A DNA stretch of 50,074 bases from an uncultured Pelagibacteraceae bacterium (lineage in GTDB: Bacteria; Pseudomonadota; Alphaproteobacteria; Pelagibacterales; Pelagibacteraceae), in assembly GCA_902599575.1 (NCBI GenBank), contig CACKFS010000005.1, forward strand, positions 1-50,074, read 5' to 3'. Positions 19,710 through 29,672 of the stretch are shown one piece after another. A model generated the notes under the pieces. It did not search any database. It was not told where the DNA came from and was given only the letters and a program-made list of their open reading frames with translations. A program made the position numbers and the translations under genes. Position 1 is the stretch's first letter, and every line of letters starts with the position of its first letter.

Positions 19710-20729
19710 ATGTCGATAGGTTACTTTTTTAATCAGTCAACAAAATTTCTTTGGTACTCTGCGCATTATATAATTTCTTTTAAATATTCTACACCAATAA
19801 AAATAGATAAAACTAACCCTCCATCATTTTATGGTAAGATGCCATCAGGAAAACAAATGTTTTTTGAGATGATGAAGTTATTAAATGAGGAAAGAAAGTT
19901 AATTAATGCAAAATTCTATAAATTACCAAAAACACAACTAAAGGATTTATTAAGTGCAGCAAAAGGAAGTTTTGATTTTTTCCTTGACCTTCCTAAGATA
20001 GATAAACGAAGAGCATCAGGTAAGTTTTCTGAAGTAGAAACAAAGAAAAAGGACTTACCTAAATATTACCTAAGAAACTTTCACTATCAAACTGATGGAT
20101 ACTTAAGTGAAAAATCAGCAAGACTATATGAATTTCAAGTTGAAACACTTTTCACTGGGTGTGCAGCAACTATGAGAAGATTTTCCATGATACCACTCAT
20201 TAACTATTTAAATTCTAATAAAAAAAATATTAAATTATTAGATATTGGAACAGGTACTGGAGAAATTATTGAAAGTTATAAATTAAATTTTAAAGATACA
20301 GAAATTACGTGTTCAGACTTATCTGAAGAATACTTAAATGTTGCAAAACAAAAGCTTAAAAAGTTCAAAGATATTAAATATGTTAATTGCAAAGGGGAAG
20401 AATTACCGTTTGAGAACGAGACTTTTGATGTTCTCACATCTACATATATGTTTCATGAAATTCCAACTGAAATTAGAAAGCAGGTATTTTCTGAAATCTC
20501 AAGAGTATTAAAAAAGGGTGGTATATTTGTTTTAACAGACTCTTTACAAATTGATGATAATCCTAAGTTAAATCCACTTTTAGAATTTTTTCCATATTCT
20601 ACTCATGAACCCTTTTATCCAAAATACATAAGAGAAGATTTAAAAGAAGTAGCTAAAAATTATGGACTTGAAATGTACTATAACAAAAATGCCTATCTAA
20701 GTAAAAGCATGGCATTTAGAAAATTATAA
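19710..20729 (+). CDS. class I SAM-dependent methyltransferase with ~150-aa N-terminal region
   Basis: LLDIGTGTGEII, DLSEEYL, ISRVLKKGGIFVLTDS. Confidence 0.85.
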   Translation: MSIGYFFNQSTKFLWYSAHYIISFKYSTPIKIDKTNPPSFYGKMPSGKQMFFEMMKLLNEERKLINAKFYKLPKTQLKDLLSAAKGSFDFFLDLPKIDKRRASGKFSEVETKKKDLPKYYLRNFHYQTDGYLSEKSARLYEFQVETLFTGCAATMRRFSMIPLINYLNSNKKNIKLLDIGTGTGEIIESYKLNFKDTEITCSDLSEEYLNVAKQKLKKFKDIKYVNCKGEELPFENETFDVLTSTYMFHEIPTEIRKQVFSEISRVLKKGGIFVLTDSLQIDDNPKLNPLLEFFPYSTHEPFYPKYIREDLKEVAKNYGLEMYYNKNAYLSKSMAFRKL

Positions 20730-20731
20730 AT

Positions 20732-21361
20732 TTATTTCACTACCTCATATAATCCAAGCCAGGCATTCACTTCTTTACTAGCAAGATATTGAGATTTAAA
20801 AAACTCTAATTTTTTACATTTATTTGTGTCGCATAATTCTTTTAATTTTTTATCAAAACCATATTCTTCATAAATACCTTCATTAATCGTAAAACATATT
20901 AAACCTTTGTTTTTAGTAATTCTTACAAACTCATCTAAAGCAGGTGGTTTAACATGAGCATAAGTAAATGTACCAACACACATCACTGCATCAAATTTAT
21001 TATCTTCATGATTTATTTTTTTATTAAGATCAGCTTTCTCTAATAAATGATAAAGACCATTTGGAACTAAATCTAAAAGATTTTGGGAAAGATCTGCACC
21101 ATAAAAGTTTTTAAAACCATATTTTTTTAATTCAACCCCAACTAACCCTGTGCCACAACCAGCATCGTAAATTTTGATTTCTTTATCATTTGCATATTTA
21201 TTAAAAACTTCAGATGTCTCTTTTGGACCAGTGTAGTTCCAGTCTGACATATCTTTGTCGTACTTATTTTCTTTACCCCAGTCGTCATAAAACTTCATCA
21301 CATCCTCTGTTTTCTTTAGAGTATGTAATGGAACTTTATTTCCAATATCTTTTTGAGCCAT
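20732..21361 (-). CDS. class I SAM-dependent methyltransferase
   Basis: IYDAGCGTGLVGVEL, GADLSQNLL, DAVMCVGTFTYAH. Confidence 0.83.
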   Translation of the reverse strand: MAQKDIGNKVPLHTLKKTEDVMKFYDDWGKENKYDKDMSDWNYTGPKETSEVFNKYANDKEIKIYDAGCGTGLVGVELKKYGFKNFYGADLSQNLLDLVPNGLYHLLEKADLNKKINHEDNKFDAVMCVGTFTYAHVKPPALDEFVRITKNKGLICFTINEGIYEEYGFDKKLKELCDTNKCKKLEFFKSQYLASKEVNAWLGLYEVVK

Positions 21362-21377
21362 TGGATTTATAATTTAA

Positions 21378-22478
21378 TTAAATAAATTTTCTAAGTAAAT
21401 GTCTAAGTTTACCTTCAGAGGAGTCATAATCAATATAACAACCTTGTAAAAATCTATTTCCTTCATTTGGATTAAATTCTGTTCTACCGTGTAAGAGCCT
21501 ATAATTATCCATCATTAATAAATCACCTGGCATTAATTTAAATTCAATTAAAAACTTATCTGAGTTGTATATTTCTGATATTTTGTTTCTTGCTTGGTAG
21601 TATAAATCTAGTCTTTCTTTTTCTAAAGCAGGCACGAAATCTAATCTTGTACTAAATCTTACTTGTTTAACTTTGTTATTTTCATCTAATTCAATAAGTT
21701 GTCCTACATTTTCTAACACTACATCTTTATCAACAAACCTAAATTTTACCTTTACTTCTGTAAGAATTTTAAAAAAGTCAGGATGATTTTTTTTTAAACT
21801 CTCTGCAACTGAAAACCCATCTACTAAAGTTGAATATCCTCCACTTACTTCATTCTCAATACAATGTAATAATTGAATGTTAGGTATAGGTTTTCTATAT
21901 GGATTATCTGTGTGAGGTGATAAAGGTAAAGGCGTATATGCTAAGTCGTTTGGATTAGGTTTTGACTTTACATTAAAATATTCTCCAAAATTAGTCCTTC
22001 TAATACTTCCTATTGAATTTGCAAATTTAACAATGAAATTATCTTTTGTAGGAACATTAGAAATTACTACAAAACCATTTTTATAAAATGATTTTAAAAG
22101 TTCTAACATCTCATCACTTTCAAAAAAGTTATCTTTAAATTTAAAATTTTTAATATCTTTAAGTTTAGAGTCCCATAAAACTGGTTTTATTAGATCTTTT
22201 AAAAAAACATCTGAATTAAATTCTTTTTCTATTTTATCAATTTCAATCTTTGATTTTACACCATCGCTAAATTCAATATCCAAAAGCTTATCTATAATAT
22301 TTACTTTGTTAATTTTTATATCTTTTAAAAACGATGGATCAAAAAGACGTTGCTCAGTATTTTTATCTAAGTGTTCTTCCTCGCTTACTCTTTCTCTAAG
22401 CCAAATAGGGTGTAACTCCCATTTATTTGAACCTTCAAAAACAAATACTTTGTTATTTTGTTCTAATTCAATTTTCAT
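21378..22478 (-). CDS. TauD/gamma-butyrobetaine hydroxylase-like Fe(II)/2-oxoglutarate dioxygenase
   Basis: N-terminal HPIWLRER (DUF971-like), PLSPHTDNPYR (HxD), MMDNYRLLHGRTEF. Confidence 0.87.
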   Translation of the reverse strand: MKIELEQNNKVFVFEGSNKWELHPIWLRERVSEEEHLDKNTEQRLFDPSFLKDIKINKVNIIDKLLDIEFSDGVKSKIEIDKIEKEFNSDVFLKDLIKPVLWDSKLKDIKNFKFKDNFFESDEMLELLKSFYKNGFVVISNVPTKDNFIVKFANSIGSIRRTNFGEYFNVKSKPNPNDLAYTPLPLSPHTDNPYRKPIPNIQLLHCIENEVSGGYSTLVDGFSVAESLKKNHPDFFKILTEVKVKFRFVDKDVVLENVGQLIELDENNKVKQVRFSTRLDFVPALEKERLDLYYQARNKISEIYNSDKFLIEFKLMPGDLLMMDNYRLLHGRTEFNPNEGNRFLQGCYIDYDSSEGKLRHLLRKFI

Positions 22479-22563
22479 ACTAATATTCCTAGATATCTCA
22501 AAAAATTTACTTTTATCAAGTAAAATTAAATAGTAATAAGCTCATCTATACGAGCAAAAATAA

Positions 22564-23349
22564 ATGAAAAACAAAGATATTTATAATTTTCTAATTTCTT
22601 TAGCTAGAGATTTAAACAAATTTTATAAGTTAAAATTAAACAAAAAATTTAAAGCTAAGAATAAAGGTAGCGATTCTAATTATGACCCAGTTACCATTGC
22701 AGATAAAAAATTTGAAAAATTTATTAGAAATAAAATAAGTAAAAAATTTCCTCAACACTCAATTATTGGTGAAGAATTTGGATTAAAAAACAAAAAAAGT
22801 GATTATTCTTGGGTTATAGATCCAATTGATGGAACTAGATCATTTGTAATTGGATATCCATCTTGGAGTAATTTAATTGCATTTTGTTATAAGAATAAAC
22901 CAATTATGGGATTAGCAAACTTTCCTATCCTAAATAAATTTTATATCAACCAGGATAGTAAAAAAGCCTTTCTTTTTAATGGGAAGAAAAAAATAAAATT
23001 AAGATCTTCAAATTGTAAAAAATTTAAGGATGCAAAAATATCAGGAGATTTTCACGGTCAGTATAGTTTAGATAAACTTAAGAAAGTTAAAAAATTATTA
23101 CCACGAATGCAGTTTCCTTGTATGGATGCTTTAAGCTACTCACATTTTTGTGAAGGTAAAATTGATACAGTATTTCAAAGCGGAAATAAAATATGGGATA
23201 TTTATCCTTTAATTCCAATTATAAAAGCTTCAGGAGGAACTGTAACTAATTGGGAAAATAAAGAAAATTTTGATAGTGGAAATGTTTTAATATCTTCGAG
23301 TAGGCTAATTCACAAACAAATGCTTAAAATGTTAAAACCACTCAATTAA
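22564..23349 (+). CDS. inositol monophosphatase family protein (HisN/SuhB-like)
   Basis: DPVTIADKKFEKFI, IIGEEFG, WVIDPIDGTRSFVIGYPSW, GGTVTNW. Confidence 0.9.
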   Translation: MKNKDIYNFLISLARDLNKFYKLKLNKKFKAKNKGSDSNYDPVTIADKKFEKFIRNKISKKFPQHSIIGEEFGLKNKKSDYSWVIDPIDGTRSFVIGYPSWSNLIAFCYKNKPIMGLANFPILNKFYINQDSKKAFLFNGKKKIKLRSSNCKKFKDAKISGDFHGQYSLDKLKKVKKLLPRMQFPCMDALSYSHFCEGKIDTVFQSGNKIWDIYPLIPIIKASGGTVTNWENKENFDSGNVLISSSRLIHKQMLKMLKPLN

Positions 23350-24227
23350 TTATTTTTAATAAAATCTTTTATATAATCTCTTAACTTGATTTTACCAAAG
23401 TGTTTGTAGACTTTGTTAGAAAGATTCATATTAGTAAGTGCAGATGCATATCTCTCCCCAGCTCTTCTTGGTAAGTATTTTATTTTCCTTTTGAACATTT
23501 TTGCAACTTTAATAATTGAAAAACTTTCTCTGTGGGAAATACTATAGTGTCTACAAAGATTTTTTTTCCAAGCCATAAAACAAATTTTAACTGTATCATC
23601 AATGTGAGTGAATCTTCTTGATTGAGTTCCGGGTCTTACAACAGGAAGTGGTTTCTTTCTTTTGTAAAAATCTTCAAATATTCCAATAACAGTTGCCATA
23701 CTTCCTTTACCAATTTGATTGGGCCCATAAACATTGTAAAAATAAATTATCTCATATTTAAAATTAAACCATTTCTTCATATTTTCTAAGAGTTCTAAAT
23801 TTTTTGCTTTTGTAAAAGCATAAGGTGATAAATCTTTATCTTTACCTTTATTTCCAAGAGACGCAGATGTAGCGCTATAAATTAATTTTATTTTATTTTT
23901 TAAACAAAAATTTATTACAGCATTAGTACCTATAGAGTTTGAGTCTATACATTTATCCATCTGTAAAAAACTTTGATAAATTCTAGCAAATTCCCCAAAA
24001 TGAAAAATAGAATGAATTTTTTTTGGATTTAAAACCGTGCTTATATTTTTTGTATGTGCTTTTATATATCGTATTCTTGAACTTTTGATATGATTTCTCT
24101 TTGAGCTTGAGCTATAATTATCAATTGAAATTATATTCAATTTTGTTTTTTCTAAAAAATATTTAATAAGATTTGTTCCAACAAATCCTGCTCCACCAGT
24201 GATTACTATCTTTTTAGCGTTCATCAA
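23346..24227 (-). CDS. NAD-dependent epimerase/dehydratase
   Basis: VITGGAGFVGTNLIKYF, SPYAFTKAKNLELL (YxxxK), NVYGPNQ. Confidence 0.87.
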   Translation of the reverse strand: MMNAKKIVITGGAGFVGTNLIKYFLEKTKLNIISIDNYSSSSKRNHIKSSRIRYIKAHTKNISTVLNPKKIHSIFHFGEFARIYQSFLQMDKCIDSNSIGTNAVINFCLKNKIKLIYSATSASLGNKGKDKDLSPYAFTKAKNLELLENMKKWFNFKYEIIYFYNVYGPNQIGKGSMATVIGIFEDFYKRKKPLPVVRPGTQSRRFTHIDDTVKICFMAWKKNLCRHYSISHRESFSIIKVAKMFKRKIKYLPRRAGERYASALTNMNLSNKVYKHFGKIKLRDYIKDFIKNN

Positions 24228-24299
24228 ACAGTTATCTATTAATTTAAATATTTATTTATGTAAATAACTAAATTAGAATAAGTATTTAATAGGAGGAAT

Positions 24300-24692
24300 A
24301 TGGAAATTTTTAAACCAATTAATGAAAAAAAAGCTAAAGGCAAAGTCAAAAAAATTTTTAATGAAATTAAAAAAACAAGAAAAATATCAAAAATACCAAA
24401 TTTTTGGAGATCAATTGCACATAATCCTACACTGCTTGAAAGAACTTGGAATAATCTTAAAGCAATTATGAAAGACGGAGCGTTAGACGCTGTCACAAAA
24501 GAGTTAATTTATGTAGCTGTTTCAATTACAAATAGCTGTGGATATTGTACAAGATCACATACTTTTGCTGCTAAAAAAAAAGGTGCAACAGATCAAATGA
24601 TAAAGGAAATGATTGACGTTGTTGGTATAGCAAATCAAAATAATAAATTAGTTGAGGCTTATCAAGTGGAAGTAGATAAAATTTATAAATAA
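24300..24692 (+). CDS. carboxymuconolactone decarboxylase/AhpD-like protein
   Basis: LIYVAVSITNSCGYCTRSHTFAA CxxC motif. Confidence 0.87.
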   Translation: MEIFKPINEKKAKGKVKKIFNEIKKTRKISKIPNFWRSIAHNPTLLERTWNNLKAIMKDGALDAVTKELIYVAVSITNSCGYCTRSHTFAAKKKGATDQMIKEMIDVVGIANQNNKLVEAYQVEVDKIYK

Positions 24693-24693
24693 T

Positions 24694-25029
24694 ATGAGTA
24701 ATTTAATTGGATATGTATATTTACTTTTAGCAGTTATTCTTGGAATAACTTCTAACGGATTTCTTAAAACTACAAATGGTTTTACGAACATTGGCCCAAC
24801 CATAATGTGTATGGTTACCATACTTCTTTGTATATTTTTTCTGGCAAAAGCAATGATGATAATACCTGTTGGATTTACATATGCGACTTATGGAGGTTTA
24901 ACAATCACTGCGGTGACTATTTTTGGAATACTTAAATATAATCAAATTCCAAATATCTATGGCATTATTGGTATAACTTTAATTATCATAGGTGTAGTGC
25001 TTGTAAATTTTTTAGGAAAAACCTCTTAA
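24694..25029 (+). CDS. SMR-family small multidrug/quaternary ammonium transporter
   Basis: 4-TM 111 aa, IGYVYLLLAVILGITSNGFLK, PVGFTYATYGGL. Confidence 0.8.
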   Translation: MSNLIGYVYLLLAVILGITSNGFLKTTNGFTNIGPTIMCMVTILLCIFFLAKAMMIIPVGFTYATYGGLTITAVTIFGILKYNQIPNIYGIIGITLIIIGVVLVNFLGKTS

Positions 25030-25097
25030 AAATAACTAGGACAATTCTGTACATTTTAAAACATTGAAAATTTGAAAAATTTTATTATTTTAAAATT

Positions 25098-25220
25098 ATG
25101 AACGTTTGTTATGCAACATTATTAGGAATAGCTTTTTTAGCAACTATTGTATTTATTTTTAGAAAACCATCAAAAAAAGAGTTAGAAAAATTCGAAAGCA
25201 AAGACCAAGACAAAATTAAT
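25098..25220 (+). CDS. small membrane protein (40 aa), absent from ORF track
   Basis: MNVCYATLLGIAFLATIVFIFRKPSKKELEKFESKRPRQN*; single TM. Confidence 0.35.
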
Positions 25221-25268
25221 TGGTCTAAAATGGGTTTTTAATTTTTTCAATTAAAGTATAATTAATTT

Positions 25269-25892
25269 ATGTGTGGCAGGTATGTAATTACCAAACCAGT
25301 TGAAAAAACTGTTAAAATTGTAAAATCATCTACAACAGTTAAAGATGATGAGAACTTTAACGCACATCCAAGTCAAGCATTACCAATTATAAAATCATAT
25401 TCAAATGGCAAGACTTTAGAACTAGTGAAGTGGGGAATAGTGCCATCGTGGGCAAAACAAAAAGATTTTAGACCTTTAATAAATGCAAGAATAGAAACAA
25501 TTGATGAAAAAGTTTCTTTCAAAAAACTTATAAAAACAACAAGATGCGTTGCTGTAATGGATGGCTTTTATGAGTGGAAAAGATCTAAAGAAAGCAAAAC
25601 TCCATTTTATTTTACAAGAGAAGATAAAAAACCATTATACGTGGCTGGAATTTTTGAAAATAATGAATTTTGTTTAATTACTGAAGAGGCTAGCCAAAAC
25701 GTTATGGATATACATCATAGACAGCCAGTTATTTTAGATAATAATGAAATAGATAATTATTTAGATCTTAAAAAGGATGGCAAAAAATACTTGAGCCAGA
25801 TTAAGAAAATTACTTTAAATTTTTATGAGATTTCTAAAGAAGTTAATAAACCTACAAACAATTATCCATCATTGATTAGTAAGTTAAATTAA
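25269..25892 (+). CDS. SRAP/HMCES (YedK) family abasic-site DNA-protein crosslink protein
   Basis: MCGRYV catalytic Cys2, WGIVPSWAK, INARIET, DGFYEWKR, HHRQPVIL. Confidence 0.95.
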   Translation: MCGRYVITKPVEKTVKIVKSSTTVKDDENFNAHPSQALPIIKSYSNGKTLELVKWGIVPSWAKQKDFRPLINARIETIDEKVSFKKLIKTTRCVAVMDGFYEWKRSKESKTPFYFTREDKKPLYVAGIFENNEFCLITEEASQNVMDIHHRQPVILDNNEIDNYLDLKKDGKKYLSQIKKITLNFYEISKEVNKPTNNYPSLISKLN

Positions 25893-25894
25893 TA

Positions 25895-26422
25895 ATGGAT
25901 TTAACTAAGTATAAAAATAAAAGTAGAATTCTATTAATTAAATCCCCAAATTATAAATTAAAAGATTACTTAAATATTAAGCATGTTTATCAAAAGCATA
26001 TAAAAAAATTTCACAAAAGACATGTTAAGTTAATTACAAAAATAGATAAAAAAGGTTTTAAAATAAATTTTATTGATTTTGATGGCAAAACAAAAAAAGT
26101 TTTGAATAAAGTTAATACCAATACTTTATTTAAATATATTGATACTCTAAAAATTAGTAAGACTATAAAACCAATAAATTTATCTCTATTTTCAGATTAT
26201 AATCCTAAAACTACGACCCATGGATTAGGTTTTAAAAATAAAGAAAAAGCTTTATATACAGTTAATACGATTAAAAACAGACCTATAAAATATCAAGTTA
26301 ATGTAATTGCAACTATGCTAGGACGCGCAAAAAAACACCCCCATAAAACAAATGATATGAATGATGCTATAAAAGTTTTTAGTAAATGGATGTCTAATTA
26401 TAAAGAAAGTTCTAAGAAGTAA
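25895..26422 (+). CDS. hypothetical protein
   Basis: ORF 175 aa, 2 nt after the SRAP gene; C-terminal YNPKTTTHGLGFKNKEKALYTVNTIKNRPIKYQVNVIATMLGRAKKH. Confidence 0.7.
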   Translation: MDLTKYKNKSRILLIKSPNYKLKDYLNIKHVYQKHIKKFHKRHVKLITKIDKKGFKINFIDFDGKTKKVLNKVNTNTLFKYIDTLKISKTIKPINLSLFSDYNPKTTTHGLGFKNKEKALYTVNTIKNRPIKYQVNVIATMLGRAKKHPHKTNDMNDAIKVFSKWMSNYKESSKK

Positions 26423-26633
26423 TTTTATCTACAAATTTTTTAACAACTGGGGCAAGACTTAATACAGTAATAATTGCAATTGGTAAACTTACAGACCAAG
26501 CTTTCAAAAATCGTTTTACATATAATTCGTCTAGCCCAGTGTTAATATAAGTAATTAACAAAGTCATGATAAGACTTGTAAAAAATCCCACAATCAATGT
26601 AAAAAGTAATTGAGAGTATTTTTTTGAGATCAC
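26412..26633 (-). CDS. DUF2798-like two-TM protein
   Basis: 73 aa, FTLIVGFFTSLIMTLLITYINTG...AWSVSLPIAIITVLSLAPVVKKFVDK. Confidence 0.7.
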   Translation of the reverse strand: MISKKYSQLLFTLIVGFFTSLIMTLLITYINTGLDELYVKRFLKAWSVSLPIAIITVLSLAPVVKKFVDKITS

Positions 26634-26920
26634 TACACACCTTTAATTATAATTAAATTACCTTCAGAATTTTTTTGACGTAGTTCTTTAACTGGCTTGT
26701 ATAAATCTGAGTTATACCACTCCAATGCTTTTTCGTAAGTGGGAAATTCAATAATTACATTTCTGGTATAATCCCATTTACCTTCCATAGATGTATATTC
26801 GCCAGCTCTTACAATATATTTGCCGCCGAATTTTTTTATACTTTCAGGAACTTGCTCTGCATAAACTTTAAAACCCTCTTTATTAGTCATATTAATCTGA
26901 GCTACTACATAACCAGCCAT
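26633..26920 (-). CDS. DUF1330-family protein (start reassigned to MAGYVVAQ)
   Basis: GGKYIVRAGEY...NVIIEFPTYEKALEWYNSDLYKPVKELR. Confidence 0.85.
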   Translation of the reverse strand: MAGYVVAQINMTNKEGFKVYAEQVPESIKKFGGKYIVRAGEYTSMEGKWDYTRNVIIEFPTYEKALEWYNSDLYKPVKELRQKNSEGNLIIIKGV

Positions 26921-26937
26921 TTTAAATCCTTTGTTCC

Positions 26938-27225
26938 TTAGTTTCTGAAGTCCATGATGTTTCCACACTCTTCTGGATCAGTGGTAAACATGCTGTTCAT
27001 ATCACCAAGTTGTTCTATGATTGCATCTTTACTTTCAGCTTCCCATCTACAGAAAACTTTCATAGAGTCACCCGCACCTACCATAGTAACCAAGCATCTT
27101 GCTTTTGCACCTGTCACACCTTTTTTTAAATCTTCATGTGGAGTTGAAGTAACAAAATCCATGAATTTTTTCTTCATCTCTTCAGATTTAAATATGTGTG
27201 TTGCTAAATAGTTTTTCATAATCAT
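26938..27225 (-). CDS. small conserved-type hypothetical protein
   Basis: 95 aa ORF MKNYLATHIFKSEEMKKKFMDFV...ARCLVTMVGAGDSMKVFCRWEAES. Confidence 0.65.
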   Translation of the reverse strand: MIMKNYLATHIFKSEEMKKKFMDFVTSTPHEDLKKGVTGAKARCLVTMVGAGDSMKVFCRWEAESKDAIIEQLGDMNSMFTTDPEECGNIMDFRN

Positions 27226-27299
27226 CCTTTCATTTGTTTAATTTTATTTAATATAATTAATCAAGTTAAAGGTTTTATTACAAATGAGGAATGCGTTTT

Positions 27300-28301
27300 T
27301 TAGATCCAACTAGGAACAGGAAGACCTTTTTCTTGTAAAAACTTTTTATTAAACAGCTTTGAGTTGTATTTATCTGATCTATCACAAAGTATTGTTACTA
27401 TAGTTTTACCTGGTCCTAATTTTTTACCAAGTTTAATTGCACCGGTAACATTTATTGCACAGCTAGTTCCTAAACTTAACCCCTCGTTTTGAATCAAGTC
27501 ATATAGAACTGGTAGAGCTTCTTTATCAGTTACTTTAAAAGCACCATCAATTTTGGCTTTTGCAAAATTAGCTGTTACTCTACTAGATCCTATTCCTTCT
27601 GTAATAGAGCTTCCCGAAGATTTTAATTCACCATTTTCAATATGATCAAAAAGGGAAGAACCATCAGGATCGGCTAAAAATATTTTTATGTCTTTATTTT
27701 TTTCTTTTAGAAAACTACTTACTCCACCAATAGTTCCTCCAGTTCCAGATGAACAAACAAATCCATCAACTTTTCCATCTGTTTGCATCCAGATCTCTGG
27801 ACCAGTTGTTTCATAATGACCTTTTGAATTTGCAGTATTATCAAATTGGTTAGCCCAAACTACTCCATGGTTATTAGAACTCTTTAAGTCATCTGCTAAT
27901 TTAGCAGCTACTTTTACAAAATTACCATCATCTTTGTAAGGTTTAGGTGGTACTAACCTTAAGTCAGCACCCATATTTCTTAGCATATCTTTTTTCTCTT
28001 GAGTTTGATCTTCGTTCATAACAATGATTGTTTTATACCCAATAGAATTTCCGATTAAACACAAACCAATTCCTGTATTGCCAGCAGTTCCTTCAACTAT
28101 CGTTCCACCTTTTGATATTAATTTTTTTTCTTCCGCATCTTTAATCAAAGCAAGTGCTGCTCTATCCTTAACTGAGCCACCAGGATTTAAGTATTCTGCT
28201 TTGCCATAAATATTACATCCGGTTATCTCAGATGCAGCTCTCAGTTTTACTAGAGGAGTATTTCCAATACCTTCAATAAAATTATTTTGAGGTTTATTCA
28301 T
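27300..28301 (-). CDS. cysK: cysteine synthase
   Basis: IGNTPLVKLR, NPGGSVKDRAAL (PLP Lys), EGTAGNTGIGL, SSGTGGTIGGV. Confidence 0.9.
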   Translation of the reverse strand: MNKPQNNFIEGIGNTPLVKLRAASEITGCNIYGKAEYLNPGGSVKDRAALALIKDAEEKKLISKGGTIVEGTAGNTGIGLCLIGNSIGYKTIIVMNEDQTQEKKDMLRNMGADLRLVPPKPYKDDGNFVKVAAKLADDLKSSNNHGVVWANQFDNTANSKGHYETTGPEIWMQTDGKVDGFVCSSGTGGTIGGVSSFLKEKNKDIKIFLADPDGSSLFDHIENGELKSSGSSITEGIGSSRVTANFAKAKIDGAFKVTDKEALPVLYDLIQNEGLSLGTSCAINVTGAIKLGKKLGPGKTIVTILCDRSDKYNSKLFNKKFLQEKGLPVPSWI

Positions 28302-28883
28302 TTAATTTTTGTCACTATCTTGTGTGATACCATATGGTTTAAAGTTTTCATCTTGCGTTGAGACTTCACCAACATTTTTAGCTGGTATACCAACCATTAC
28401 AGAGTTTTCATCAACATCTTTTGTAACAACAGCATTAGCACCAATTTTTGCATTTTTTCCAACAACAACTGGTCCTAATATTTGAGCACCTGATCCTACA
28501 ACAACATTATCCATTAATGTTGGATGTCGTTTTGTATTTCTTTGATCATCTGAATTAATACTTGGAGATATTCCACCAAGGGTGACCATATGATAAATAG
28601 TTACATTATCACCAATTTCAGAAGTCTCACCTATAACAACTCCCATACCGTGATCTATAAATAAATTTTTTCCAATCTTTGCATTAGGATGAATTTCTAT
28701 TCCTGTTAAAAATCTTGAAAACTGAGAAATTATTCTTGCAACTAAATTAAATTTTGCAATTGCAAAAAAATTTGCAATTCGATGAAAGAAAACAGCTTTT
28801 GCTCCAGGATAAGTTAATATTACACTTAACTTTGATTTAGCAGCTGGATCTCTTTTAATTATAGAATCTAAAAATTCATTCAT
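28302..28883 (-). CDS. cysE: serine O-acetyltransferase
   Basis: Left-handed beta-helix; [43 protein letters not shown]. Confidence 0.93.
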   Translation of the reverse strand: MNEFLDSIIKRDPAAKSKLSVILTYPGAKAVFFHRIANFFAIAKFNLVARIISQFSRFLTGIEIHPNAKIGKNLFIDHGMGVVIGETSEIGDNVTIYHMVTLGGISPSINSDDQRNTKRHPTLMDNVVVGSGAQILGPVVVGKNAKIGANAVVTKDVDENSVMVGIPAKNVGEVSTQDENFKPYGITQDSDKN

Positions 28884-28898
28884 GTTGTTTACAGTTTT

Positions 28899-29597
28899 TT
28901 ATGCTTTAACTTGATTTAAAGTTAAACCCTTTAGATTAGCTGGAACAGCTACATCCATCATTTTAGGGTTTGCAAGTTTAAGGTTATTCATTATTTCTAC
29001 GTATTGGTCAACAGAATTAACTTGTAACCTTGGATTATTTTTTCTTTCTGATCCAATTGTAGAATGTTTTTTACCATTATAGTCATGCGCAGGAAATACC
29101 ATCGTATTCTCCGGTAATTTTAATAATTTATTAAATATAGAGTCGTACTGTTGTCTAGCATTACCGTTTTGAAAATCAGTTCTTCCAGTTCCATTTATTA
29201 AAAGAGTGTCACCTGTAAAAACCCTGTCGTTCATTAAATAACTGTAAGAGCAATCTGTATGTCCAGGTGTGTACATTACTTTTAAATTAATATTATCAAT
29301 TTTTACGTTTTCATCTTCCTTAACTCTTAAATCAACAACCTCAGACTTTGAATTTTCACCCATAATTTTTGTGCAACTTGTTCTTTCACTTAATTCGTTT
29401 AAACCAGTTATGTGATCCGCATGAATATGTGTATCTATAACTTTTACTAATTTTAATTCTAAATTATTTAAAAAATTTATGTATTGATCTGTGTGTTCTA
29501 AAACTGGATCTATGATTAAAGCTTCTCTACCTTTGCCGCTTGATAATATGTACGTATAGGTTGAAGACTTAGTATCAAATAATTGCTCAAATATCAT
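28899..29597 (-). CDS. ETHE1-like MBL-fold persulfide dioxygenase (start reassigned to MIFEQLFD)
   Basis: THIHADHITG, YTPGHTDCSYSYL, FTGDTLLINGTGRTDFQNG, FPAHDYNGKKHSTIGSER. Confidence 0.85.
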   Translation of the reverse strand: MIFEQLFDTKSSTYTYILSSGKGREALIIDPVLEHTDQYINFLNNLELKLVKVIDTHIHADHITGLNELSERTSCTKIMGENSKSEVVDLRVKEDENVKIDNINLKVMYTPGHTDCSYSYLMNDRVFTGDTLLINGTGRTDFQNGNARQQYDSIFNKLLKLPENTMVFPAHDYNGKKHSTIGSERKNNPRLQVNSVDQYVEIMNNLKLANPKMMDVAVPANLKGLTLNQVKA

Positions 29598-29672
29598 ATT
29601 AATGATCACTTTATAAAAAATTGCATAGCAAATCAATCTTGCATATAATTTGTTTATAAAAAGGAGAGTATA

